From assembly GCA_902766575.1 (NCBI GenBank), contig CACXED010000171.1, forward strand, positions 1-16,536: 16,536 nucleotides of DNA, in the 5' to 3' direction. Below the pieces are notes generated by a model. It ran no database searches, had not been told where the DNA came from, and was given only the letters and a program-made list of their open reading frames with translations. How positions within the stretch are numbered: position 1 is the first letter of the stretch; each line of letters starts with the position of its first letter. Positions 7,613 to 14,459 of this stretch are shown here, piece after piece. The position numbers and the translations under genes were made by a program. Origin of the DNA: an uncultured Ruminococcus sp. (GTDB lineage: Bacteria > Bacillota > Clostridia > Oscillospirales > CAG-272).

Positions 7613-8037
7613 GAAGTTGCTCCTTTGATTTCGTTTTCTATCTTTTCGGTCACATCGGCGTAGGCGAGCTTAAACAGCTCCTCTGCCCGCTCCGGATTTC
7701 CTGTTAGGTCGAGCCAGCCGAACAGCGCCTCCATTCCGGTCGCCCGGCGGTATTCGCGGGCGGATGCGCTTCTTGGTATCGAGATGCCGTTTGCGTTCCT
7801 GCCGCGCCTGTAGATATATTCCTCCTCGTCGGTCAGCGCCGGGAGCAGCCTGTCAACCGCCGCCGACTGAGCCGTCGCCTTTACAAAGTTCAGCGCGAGG
7901 TGGTTGAGCCTGCCGCTGCCGTTCAGCCCAAGCCCGACGAGATATCTCCGGACGAGCACCTCGAGCGCGGCGTCTCCCACATATGCGAGCGCCGCTCCGT
8001 TCATTTCTCTGATGTTCAAATGCTTTTTCAGCGGCAA
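7606..8037 (-). CDS. mrnC: Mini-ribonuclease III
   Basis: A stand-alone RNase III catalytic domain lacking the double-stranded RNA-binding domain, which trims 23S rRNA precursors in Bacillota. The 143-residue protein carries LAYVGDAALEVLVRRYL (17-33; catalytic Asp D22), VKATAQSAAV (52-61), DEEEYIYRRGRNA (70-82) and YRRATGMEALFGWL (96-109; E103), all hallmarks of MrnC. The start is uncertain: TTG at 8037 gives the usual N-terminal length, but the best Shine-Dalgarno (GGGAGG) is about 16 bases upstream, leaving ATT one codon earlier or ATG at residue 12 as alternatives. It is first in an operon with wecB and overlaps it, an unusual pairing of an rRNA-processing enzyme with a surface-sugar epimerase. 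A promoter lies at 8080-8108. Confidence 0.93.
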   Translation of the reverse strand: MPLKKHLNIREMNGAALAYVGDAALEVLVRRYLVGLGLNGSGRLNHLALNFVKATAQSAAVDRLLPALTDEEEYIYRRGRNANGISIPRSASAREYRRATGMEALFGWLDLTGNPERAEELFKLAYADVTEKIENEIKGATSC

Positions 8038-8079
8038 AATCTTTCGCCGCGATCCTCCCTGATGCGTTTCTTTCGCTCT

Positions 8080-8108
8080 ATTATACCATATCGGCGGCGC
8101 TTTTGCAA
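8080..8108 (-). promoter_or_regulatory. Promoter for mrnC-wecB
   Basis: On the minus strand TTGCAA (8108-8103), 17 bases, then TATAAT (8085-8080) preceded by TGG, an extended -10. It lies in the 81-base gap after the transglutaminase gene. A small CGCTT-GCAA-AAGCG hairpin overlaps the -35 side but has no U tract, so it does not look like a terminator for the upstream operon. Confidence 0.75.
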
Positions 8109-8118
8109 GCGGTATTTT

Positions 8119-10851
8119 TCACAGCGCGAGGATATACTTTCTCCACAGTCTTGTGGAAAGTCCGGTTCCGCGTAGCGAATAGGCCCGTAGCGCCGAGCAG
8201 TATCCCGAGATCATCCTCGCGTCGGCTGCCGACAGCCCGGGCGAGAACTCGACCGCGAGCATCGCGCGGCTCACGTTTGTAAAATATTCGGACATCACGC
8301 TGCCGATCAGCGAGTCGACCCGGACTGCAAATTCGCTCTGCTGCTCTCCGGCGGCAGGAGCGAGTCCGCAGAGCTTAAGCAGGCGGAAGATTTTTGCGTT
8401 CAGCTCCTTTGCCGCCGAGCGCGGATCGTCGCCCGAGAGCGCCCGTCTTGTGAGCTCGTCAAAGCGCCGCTCGGCCAGAGCGGCTCTCGCGCGCAGGATA
8501 ATGACTGCCGCAGCAATCAGCGCCGCCGCTGAAACGAGCCGGATGATCCACGCAGGCAGAGTTCTTTCGGGGCTTACGGGAGTTACGACCGGCTCCGGGA
8601 GTATCTCGGGAGCGGTTTCCTCGGGGAAAGTCTCCTCGGGCAGGGGCTCGACGGGAGCGGGCTCGGGCGTGGAGGACGTCGGAATACTGCCCTCGTACAT
8701 ATCGGACATATATGGAGTCGTAGCCTCGTACTGGATCCAGCCGTAGCCGTCGTAGTAGACCTCTATCCACGCATGGGCGTTGCTGTCGGAGACGGTGGAG
8801 CGGTAGATAGCCGGAGCGTCCTCAAGGCGGGTGCGCTCAAAGCTGTCGGCGATATAGCCCTCGGCGTAGCGGGCGGGGATCCCCAGCGCGCGCACCAGCA
8901 TTGCCGCCGCTGTTGCGAACTGGACGCAGTAGCCCTCCTTTGTGTCAAAGAGGAAGGACTCGGCGGCGTTGAAATATTCCCGATTTGGGTCGGGAGCCTT
9001 GGGATTCAGGCTGTAGGTCATGTTCTCCGAGAGGTAATTGATTATCTTCATGACCTTTGTGTGTCTTGCCGCGAATTCGTTCATCCGGGCGTAGTCGGGC
9101 ATATCGCCGAATACTATCGCCCGCGCCAGCTTTTCGATGCTTTCAAAGCTCTCACAGCTCCCGAGGTAGGTGGCGTAGACAAAATCGCGGTAGACGTCCG
9201 CGTTCGCAAACGCCGCGAGCACATCGGAGCGCTCGTCCGCGTCCATCTCGTATAGGAATCGGTAGGAGAGCGAGCCGGCAGCGCTGTCGGCATAGGCGCG
9301 GACGTCGTTTTGATAGTAGGCTCGCTCGATGATTCTCCGCTCCCGCATGAGCTCGGAGACGAGCTTATAGAGATTGTCCGCGAAATCCGGGTCTCTTAAC
9401 AGCGGCAGATTCGCTATCGTCGAGTAATCGTCTAAAAAGAGATATCCGGTAGAGGTGTAGATGCCGTCGCTGTAGCTTGAAAAGCCCGACTGCGAGCGCT
9501 CGAGCGAGCCGTATTTGAGCAGTCCCGAGCGCATATCGGTGTAGGACGGCAGAAAGACGAGATTTGCGGTGGGCTTGAGCTTTCGGATATCTATCCTCGT
9601 CGTGACGTAGCCGAGCTCGGTGTGACTGCGGCTCGGCTCGCTTTCCGAAAGTCCGACGAGCGACGGGTCGAAGGCACGGAGCAGCTCGGAGGTCAGCAGC
9701 TCGGACGTAAAGCCCTCGCCGAAGGACTCCTTGTATGCGGCTATCCGGTCGTAGCCCGGCGCGTGCCAGCTGTCGCCGTAATAATCGGTTCCGACCCAGC
9801 TTCTGAGATATACCGGCAGCTTCACATCGGCTCCGACCGTGAAGATATGCTCTCCGGTATAGCTTCTGGCGCTCATAGCCGTTCCGCGGCTGTCGAGCGA
9901 GGTAACGCCCGAGAAGATCAGACTGCCCACGTCGGGACTCTGACCGTTCATCACCGAGACGATGAGGTTTTCGAGCTTGGCCGCCGGAACGGCTATCGAC
10001 GGGATCTCGCGCATCTGCTCGCGCACGCCGATGGGGATCACCAGCAGAATCAGCGCCAGCATCGCCGTTCCGAGCCCGGTAAAGCCTCCGAGCGCCGAGC
10101 TGCTGCGCCGGGAGCTGACAAACTCGGCGCGGTCGGCTCTGCGCTTTGGGTCGAGTCCGGTGGAGGTCTTTACCGCTCTCCTGTCGGAAAAAATCCGGTC
10201 GTAGCCCGCAAGAGCCAGCACTCCGCAGAGCGACGCGATTATCATCGCAAAGCCGAGATTTGAGTCGTTCATTCCATAGTACAGAAAGATCGTGCAGACC
10301 GCCGTTCCGACCGCGGTCAGCGGCACCAGCCTGACCCTGCGCAGTATGCAGGCGCAGAATATCGCCGCGAGCAGCGCGGTCGCCAGAGCAAGGCTTATCC
10401 TCAGCGCCGACGCCTCGGTCATTCCGAGCCGCCGCATCGAGTAGCCGTAATTGAGGATATAGCTCTTCATCCCGGTATAGCCCAACGCTTCGAGCCGATT
10501 GAAAAAGGCGTTCCAGAGCGCCGCGAACGCCAGCCAGAGCTTCTGCGGCAGCTCCTTTGCGGACGTCCGGCAGAACAGAGCCAAAACCGCCGCGGCAGCT
10601 CCTCCCATTATGAAGAAGCAGCGCTTTGAAATTCCCATAATCGAAAAATATATCGCCGCCAGCAGTCCCGGGATCACCGCTGAGGCAAGCTCAGAGTCAA
10701 TTCCGAGACCGTCGAGGATAAAGACCGAGAAGCTCAGCGTGCAGAACAGCGCGAGCGCCGCCCGGCAGATATATCCGAGCGCGCAGAAGCCGTCGGCTCC
10801 TCTCGCCTGACCGGGCAGGATGAGCTCGGTCTCGGTTTGCGCAGTATTCAC
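8119..10851 (-). CDS. Membrane-anchored transglutaminase-like protein (TgpA-like)
   Basis: A 910-residue membrane protein: several N-terminal membrane helices (about 29-95, 151-216, 257-275), a large extracytoplasmic region, a transglutaminase-like core, a Pro/Glu-rich linker (720-765), one more helix (768-786) and a cytoplasmic C-terminal tail. The core has GYCVQFATAAAMLVRALGIP (640-659; nucleophile C642) and NAHAWIEVYYDGYGWIQYEA (691-710; H693). The third triad position, usually Asp, appears to be E709, a substitution seen in some family members. Such proteins are thought to be peptidases or cross-linking enzymes acting on envelope proteins or peptidoglycan; the substrate is unknown. The start is GTG at 10851, six bases after AAAGGAG. 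It is last in a MoxR-DUF58-transglutaminase operon, a widely conserved trio. The gap to DUF58 (65 bases) holds a 14-bp tandem repeat. Confidence 0.92.
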   Translation of the reverse strand: MNTAQTETELILPGQARGADGFCALGYICRAALALFCTLSFSVFILDGLGIDSELASAVIPGLLAAIYFSIMGISKRCFFIMGGAAAAVLALFCRTSAKELPQKLWLAFAALWNAFFNRLEALGYTGMKSYILNYGYSMRRLGMTEASALRISLALATALLAAIFCACILRRVRLVPLTAVGTAVCTIFLYYGMNDSNLGFAMIIASLCGVLALAGYDRIFSDRRAVKTSTGLDPKRRADRAEFVSSRRSSSALGGFTGLGTAMLALILLVIPIGVREQMREIPSIAVPAAKLENLIVSVMNGQSPDVGSLIFSGVTSLDSRGTAMSARSYTGEHIFTVGADVKLPVYLRSWVGTDYYGDSWHAPGYDRIAAYKESFGEGFTSELLTSELLRAFDPSLVGLSESEPSRSHTELGYVTTRIDIRKLKPTANLVFLPSYTDMRSGLLKYGSLERSQSGFSSYSDGIYTSTGYLFLDDYSTIANLPLLRDPDFADNLYKLVSELMRERRIIERAYYQNDVRAYADSAAGSLSYRFLYEMDADERSDVLAAFANADVYRDFVYATYLGSCESFESIEKLARAIVFGDMPDYARMNEFAARHTKVMKIINYLSENMTYSLNPKAPDPNREYFNAAESFLFDTKEGYCVQFATAAAMLVRALGIPARYAEGYIADSFERTRLEDAPAIYRSTVSDSNAHAWIEVYYDGYGWIQYEATTPYMSDMYEGSIPTSSTPEPAPVEPLPEETFPEETAPEILPEPVVTPVSPERTLPAWIIRLVSAAALIAAAVIILRARAALAERRFDELTRRALSGDDPRSAAKELNAKIFRLLKLCGLAPAAGEQQSEFAVRVDSLIGSVMSEYFTNVSRAMLAVEFSPGLSAADARMISGYCSALRAYSLRGTGLSTRLWRKYILAL

Positions 10852-10866
10852 TGTGTACTCCTTTCA

Positions 10867-10908
10867 AATCGCAAGCTGCGAATCGCAAATTGCGAATCGC
10901 AAATTGCA
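10867..10908. repeat. Three tandem 14-bp units between DUF58 and transglutaminase genes
   Basis: AATCGCAAGCTGCG (10867-10880), AATCGCAAATTGCG (10881-10894) and AATCGCAAATTGCA (10895-10908) follow head to tail. Each unit is itself two related 7-mers, and the cores (CGCAAATTGCG) are nearly palindromic, so the array can fold as well as slip. It ends just before the ribosome binding site of the transglutaminase gene on the minus strand. Confidence 0.9.
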
Positions 10909-10916
10909 AAAAGGCG

Positions 10917-12206
10917 TCAGGACTTCAGCGTGACGCTCATGAGCCGCGACAGAGCCGCGAGACGCTTCTGCTCGGCTTCCTTTTCCTGCGGATCGGTCTT
11001 GAAAAATGAACCGTCCGAAACGTAGATCAGCTCGACTCCGCGTCCCGAGCCGGAGCAGAGCGCCGCAAGCGCCGAATACTCCTCGGCCTCCGACGCTCCG
11101 AGACAGGCGCTGACTATGATCAGCGACGAGCTGTCCGAGCCGGAGCAGAGCGGCGCGAGCCTTGTTATCTGCCGCCCGGTATTGACCATCGGCGCGGAGG
11201 CGAAGCTGCGGAACGCCGACTCAAAGTCGTTGGCGTCGTGGATCTCGGCGGTTTTTGGGACGGGCTGACCGCCGCTCTCGGAAAACCAGAGCAGTCTGAC
11301 GCTGTTCCCGGCGCGAAGCTCCCGCAGAGCCGCCGCGAGCGCGTGCTCGACGACGAGATCGGCGCAGAGATTGTCGATGACGTCGGCGTACTCGGGAAGC
11401 GGGCAGAGCTTAGCGGAGCCGTTTTGAAAATGCGGCTCAAGGTCGCAGATTATGTTCACCGAGTCGCCCACGTTGCTTGAATAGTCGCGGACGATCAGCT
11501 TTTCGGATTTTGACGAGAGCTTCCAGTGTATGCTCTTGAGGCTGTCCCCGACGAGATAGCCGCGCACGTCCGAGGCCTCGGTGTTGTCCGAGCCCTTTGT
11601 GCGCAGAACGGTGCGCGTGGTGATATCGCTTTCCGAGAGCCCGGTCTTGGGCGGAAGCTCAAATCTCTTTGGCAGGACGAAGATTTTTGCCGCCTGTCCG
11701 CAGTTTATCGTCAGCCGCGCCATCCTAAAGCAGTCGTAGACGAATATCCTCGACAGCCCTACCTCATACTCGCCGCGGAACGAGAACTCGGCGGTGCGCC
11801 TTAGCTCGCAGCCGTCAAGCGGCGCGAGCGTGAAAAGCGCGGTATGGCTCTCGCATCGCGCGCCCCTTTTGTCCGGAACGAGCAGCTCCGCTTCGACAAA
11901 CGGAAAGGGTATCGGCGAGTTGTTCGAAATTATCGAGGTAAAGGTGAACAGCGAGTGCTTCTCAACTGTTTGGGACGAGACCCTGACCGCCGTCCTCAGC
12001 GACAGCTTTGCGAGGATGAGCTGCGCCGCCGGGATCAGCGGGATGAGCAGCGTGAATATAAAGGTCATATACGAAAGCGGCATCTTCAGCGCCTGCGCGA
12101 ATATGAGCGACGCGAGGATCAGCACGGGCAGTATCAGCGCGCGCCTTGTCAGCGAGACCGGAGGATACCTGCGGCGGGGAGACGCTTTTTTAGCGTCTGT
12201 CCTCAT
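10917..12206 (-). CDS. DUF58 domain-containing membrane protein
   Basis: A 429-residue protein with two N-terminal membrane helices (about 23-40 and 46-66), an extracytoplasmic or immunoglobulin-like stretch, and the DUF58 signature EASDVRGYLVGDSLKSIHWK (210-229) with LIVRDY following, which defines the family. The part after that resembles a von Willebrand A-type fold, consistent with DUF58, but the metal site is not obvious. The function is not known in detail; DUF58 proteins are partners of MoxR ATPases and are thought to help assemble or activate membrane or secreted complexes. The ATG overlaps the MoxR stop (ATGA at 12203-12206), so the two are translationally coupled. The region 405-420 is very rich in charged residues. 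Confidence in the family is high, in function low. Confidence 0.92.
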   Translation of the reverse strand: MRTDAKKASPRRRYPPVSLTRRALILPVLILASLIFAQALKMPLSYMTFIFTLLIPLIPAAQLILAKLSLRTAVRVSSQTVEKHSLFTFTSIISNNSPIPFPFVEAELLVPDKRGARCESHTALFTLAPLDGCELRRTAEFSFRGEYEVGLSRIFVYDCFRMARLTINCGQAAKIFVLPKRFELPPKTGLSESDITTRTVLRTKGSDNTEASDVRGYLVGDSLKSIHWKLSSKSEKLIVRDYSSNVGDSVNIICDLEPHFQNGSAKLCPLPEYADVIDNLCADLVVEHALAAALRELRAGNSVRLLWFSESGGQPVPKTAEIHDANDFESAFRSFASAPMVNTGRQITRLAPLCSGSDSSSLIIVSACLGASEAEEYSALAALCSGSGRGVELIYVSDGSFFKTDPQEKEAEQKRLAALSRLMSVTLKS

Positions 12207-13198
12207 CGGCTCTCACCCCTGACCGGCACGGGCGTGGACTTGAGCACGTCCGAAATGACGTCGTCGCTGGTGACTCCGGCGAGCTTTGCCTCCTGAGTCA
12301 GCAGCAGCCTGTGCGCCGCGGAGACGCGGAAGATATCGGCTATGTCCTCCGGGACGACGTAGCTCCGGCTGTGCATGAAGGCGTAGGCCTGAGACAGCCT
12401 TTTGAGCGCCAGAGAGGCTCTCGGGCTGGCTCCGAGCGAGACCGAGCGGTGGGTTCTCGTCGCCGATACGAGCGAGACTATGTACTTATAGAGCGCCGGG
12501 TCGATATGCACGTCGGCGGTCAGCGAGCGCAGAAAGCGGATCAGCTTGACTCCGACTACCGGTTTTACCGAGTCGAGCGGGCTTGATTCTCCGCGGCTCT
12601 CGACGATTCTGACCTCCTCGTCGGGCGTGGGATAGCCCATCGACAGCTTGAGCGAGAAGCGGTCGAGCTGCGCCTCGGGCAGAGGATAGGTTCCGACAAA
12701 GCCCGAGGGGTTCTGCGTCGCGATGACCATAAAGGGCTCGGGCAGCTCGTAGGTTCTGCCGTCCACCGTGACGCGGCACTCCTCCATCGCCTCGAGGAGC
12801 GCCGACTGGGTTTTCGGAGAGGCGCGGTTGATCTCGTCGGCAAGCAGGATATTCGTCATGACGAGTCCGGGCGTGAAGTCGAAGCTCTCGTTCCTGCGGT
12901 TGTAGATATTGAAGCCGGTGATATCCGACGCGGTGACGTCGGGCGTGAACTGCGCGCGCCGGAAATCCAGCCCGGCAGCCCTTGCCAGAGCCGCGGCGAG
13001 TGTGGTCTTTCCCACTCCCGGAACGTCCTCGATGAGAACGTGTCCTCCGGCGAGCAGCGCGGTTACGAGCAGCAGAACCTCCCGATGCTTTCCGACGATT
13101 ATCTTCTCTATCTCGGCGGTTAGCCTGCCGGCCGCGGCATATGCCTTTTCGGAGTCAACGTCGGCAAAGGTCACTCCGCGGTATTTAACATCTTCCAT
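12203..13198 (-). CDS. MoxR-family AAA+ ATPase
   Basis: A cytoplasmic AAA+ ATPase of the MoxR family, considered chaperone-like and acting with the DUF58 protein. Numbered from Met at 13198 it has 331 residues: Walker A GVGKT (61-65, in IEDVPGVGKTTLA), Walker B ILLADEINRA (117-126), sensor 1 ATQNP (160-164), the LPEAQLDRF arginine-finger region (173-181), and a C-terminal lid with SPRASLALKRLSQAYA. A longer frame starts with GTG at 13261, but that codon coincides with the predicted transcript start and adds a non-conserved stretch, so the ATG at 13198 is preferred. AGAGG lies about 14 bases before the ATG, a long spacing. It heads the operon with DUF58 and the transglutaminase. Confidence 0.93.
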   Translation of the reverse strand: MEDVKYRGVTFADVDSEKAYAAAGRLTAEIEKIIVGKHREVLLLVTALLAGGHVLIEDVPGVGKTTLAAALARAAGLDFRRAQFTPDVTASDITGFNIYNRRNESFDFTPGLVMTNILLADEINRASPKTQSALLEAMEECRVTVDGRTYELPEPFMVIATQNPSGFVGTYPLPEAQLDRFSLKLSMGYPTPDEEVRIVESRGESSPLDSVKPVVGVKLIRFLRSLTADVHIDPALYKYIVSLVSATRTHRSVSLGASPRASLALKRLSQAYAFMHSRSYVVPEDIADIFRVSAAHRLLLTQEAKLAGVTSDDVISDVLKSTPVPVRGESR

Positions 13199-13266
13199 AG
13201 AAATAATATTTTCCTCTCTGTCGTTCTGCCTGACAAGGGATACGACAAATATAATAATCACTTCTT

Positions 13267-13295
13267 ATTATATCATGCTTTGTCAATATGCGCAA
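13267..13295 (-). promoter_or_regulatory. Promoter of the MoxR-DUF58-transglutaminase operon
   Basis: On the minus strand TATAAT (13272-13267) preceded by TGA, an extended -10, with a poor -35 TTGCGC (13295-13290) 17 bases upstream. A better TTGACA lies at 13286-13281, but only eight bases from the -10, so it cannot serve this box. The expected transcript start is near 13260, giving a leader of about 60 bases. Confidence 0.65.
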
Positions 13296-13343
13296 TAGAC
13301 TATCGGATATTTAATAATTTTTTTACGAAAGGGAGAAAATATT

Positions 13344-13379
13344 TTTTACTCACTCATTGCTGCAATTTGTTGAGTAAAA
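13344..13379. promoter_or_regulatory. Palindromic candidate operator between divergent promoters
   Basis: TTTTACTCA (13344-13352) and TGAGTAAAA (13371-13379) are perfect 9-bp inverted copies separated by 18 bases, with a smaller ATTG-CTG-CAAT dyad inside. It lies four bases upstream of the rpiR -35 box, where a dimeric regulator would bind. The adjacent RpiR-family protein is the natural candidate (autoregulation), but that is inference. Confidence 0.6.
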
Positions 13380-13383
13380 CTTA

Positions 13384-13412
13384 TTGACAATCTGCGGCGC
13401 GAGTGCTATAAT
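13384..13412 (+). promoter_or_regulatory. Consensus promoter of the RpiR-family regulator gene
   Basis: TTGACA (13384-13389), 17 bases, TATAAT (13407-13412), with TGC before the -10 as an extended -10 element. A GGAGGAG ribosome binding site (13427-13433) follows, eight bases before the ATG at 13442. Confidence 0.92.
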
Positions 13413-13441
13413 AAAGCTGAAAAAAGGGAGGAGATTCCGAA

Positions 13442-14314
13442 ATGAACGAAAACGACAGCCTGACGCTTATAAAGCGCCGGCTCTCGTCGATGACCGCCGC
13501 GGAAAAGCGCATAGCCGGTTTTATCCTCAGCGAGCCGCGCAGAGCCGTCGGTATGACCATGCGCACGCTCGCCGCCGAGGTCGGCGTTTCGGAGGGGAGC
13601 GTCGCAAACTTCGCCGCTCACCTCGGCTTTGACGGCTTCACGGCGATGAAGATAGCCGTCGCCGGAAGTCTGCCCGAGAGCGGCGCGCCGCTTTTTGAAA
13701 ATGTTTCGCCCGGAGACTCTCCGTCGGTCATAATGGGCAAGATGCGCGACAATACTATAGACGCGCTCAGAACCACCTGCGAAACGATGCCCGAGAGCGA
13801 TCTCACAAGGGCGGTCGGACTGCTCACCGGAGCAAAGCGGCGGATCGAGCTCTACGGTATCGGAAGCTCGGCGATGCTCGCCGAGGACGCGGCGTTCAGA
13901 TTCATAAAGTTAGGGCTTCCGGCGGTGGTGATACGCGACAGCTATATAAGCTCGGCGTCGGCGCTGATGCTCGACCCGGACTGCCTTGCGCTGGCGATAT
14001 CCTACACCGGGCGGACGCACGACATAATCAAGACTATGACTATCGCCAAGGAAAAGGGCGCTCGGACGATGTGCATCACCTGCTACGCCGACAGCCCGCT
14101 GGCAAGGCTCTGCGACCTGCCGCTGACAGCGGTGTCTGGCGAGGCGGTCGCGTCGAAGTTAGCGACGGTTTCAAGGCTCGCGCAGCTTCTGATAGTCGAT
14201 ACGCTCTGCGCCTGCATAGCGTCTTTGCGGCGCGAGGAAGCGCTCGAGCGTCAGAGCGAGATCGTCGACGCATGGGACGAATACTGGCTGAGCGGCGATA
14301 ATCCGCGGAAATGA
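13442..14314 (+). CDS. MurR/RpiR-family transcriptional regulator
   Basis: A 290-residue DNA-binding regulator. Residues 1-77 form the RpiR helix-turn-helix domain (MTAAEKRIAGFILSEPRRA, then MRTLAAEVGVSEGSVANFAAHLGFDGFTAMK). Residues about 110-250 form a SIS sugar-phosphate-binding domain with IELYGIGSSAMLAEDAAFRF (135-154) and LAISYTGRTHDIIKTM (184-199). The SIS loop reads SYTGRT where SxSGxT is more usual. Such proteins respond to phosphosugars or sugar acids; the effector cannot be read from sequence. It is transcribed from a consensus promoter next to a palindrome, divergently from the MoxR operon, and 145 bases upstream of a GlpA-like oxidoreductase gene that it may control. A role linked to glycerol-3-phosphate or a related phosphorylated compound is plausible only from this neighbourhood. 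Confidence 0.93.
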   Translation: MNENDSLTLIKRRLSSMTAAEKRIAGFILSEPRRAVGMTMRTLAAEVGVSEGSVANFAAHLGFDGFTAMKIAVAGSLPESGAPLFENVSPGDSPSVIMGKMRDNTIDALRTTCETMPESDLTRAVGLLTGAKRRIELYGIGSSAMLAEDAAFRFIKLGLPAVVIRDSYISSASALMLDPDCLALAISYTGRTHDIIKTMTIAKEKGARTMCITCYADSPLARLCDLPLTAVSGEAVASKLATVSRLAQLLIVDTLCACIASLRREEALERQSEIVDAWDEYWLSGDNPRK

Positions 14315-14336
14315 CCGTTTGCAATAAGTTTTCCGC

Positions 14337-14365
14337 AAATCGGCGCTTAAACATAAAATCGGCGC
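14337..14365 (+). repeat. Pair of 10-bp direct repeats upstream of the oxidoreductase gene
   Basis: AAATCGGCGC occurs at 14337-14346 and again at 14356-14365, 19 bases apart start to start, close to two turns of the helix. It lies in the gap between the regulator and the oxidoreductase gene and may be a binding site for a regulator. No clear promoter is seen next to it. Confidence 0.5.
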
Positions 14366-14383
14366 AAACAAGCAAAATATTTT

Positions 14384-14443
14384 TGTATGAAGTTTTTTGG
14401 AAGGGGCGCGGGGAGACCTTTTTTTCAAAAAAGGTCTCCCCGC
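14384..14443 (+). repeat. Long perfect hairpin element, terminator-like, upstream of the GlpA-like gene
   Basis: GCGGGGAGACCTTTTTT (14408-14424) is followed after two bases by its perfect complement (14427-14443), a stem of some 15-17 bp with T and A runs at the tip. It is preceded by GTATGAAGTTTTTTGGAAGG. It ends only 16 bases before the next ATG, next to that gene's ribosome binding site GGAAAGGAA. The U run lies inside the stem, not after it, so it is not a standard terminator. From memory, similar hairpins preceded by a GTTTTTTGG box recur between genes in Clostridia, so I read it as a copy of a dispersed intergenic repeat. Confidence 0.65.
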
Positions 14444-14459
14444 CGGAAAGGAATAAAAT

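Noticed and set aside
13199..13261. N-terminal extension of the MoxR ATPase from a GTG at 13261
   Set aside because: The GTG lies at the predicted transcript start and the added residues (IIIFVVSLVRQNDREEN) do not resemble the family; the ATG at 13198 gives the normal N-terminus.
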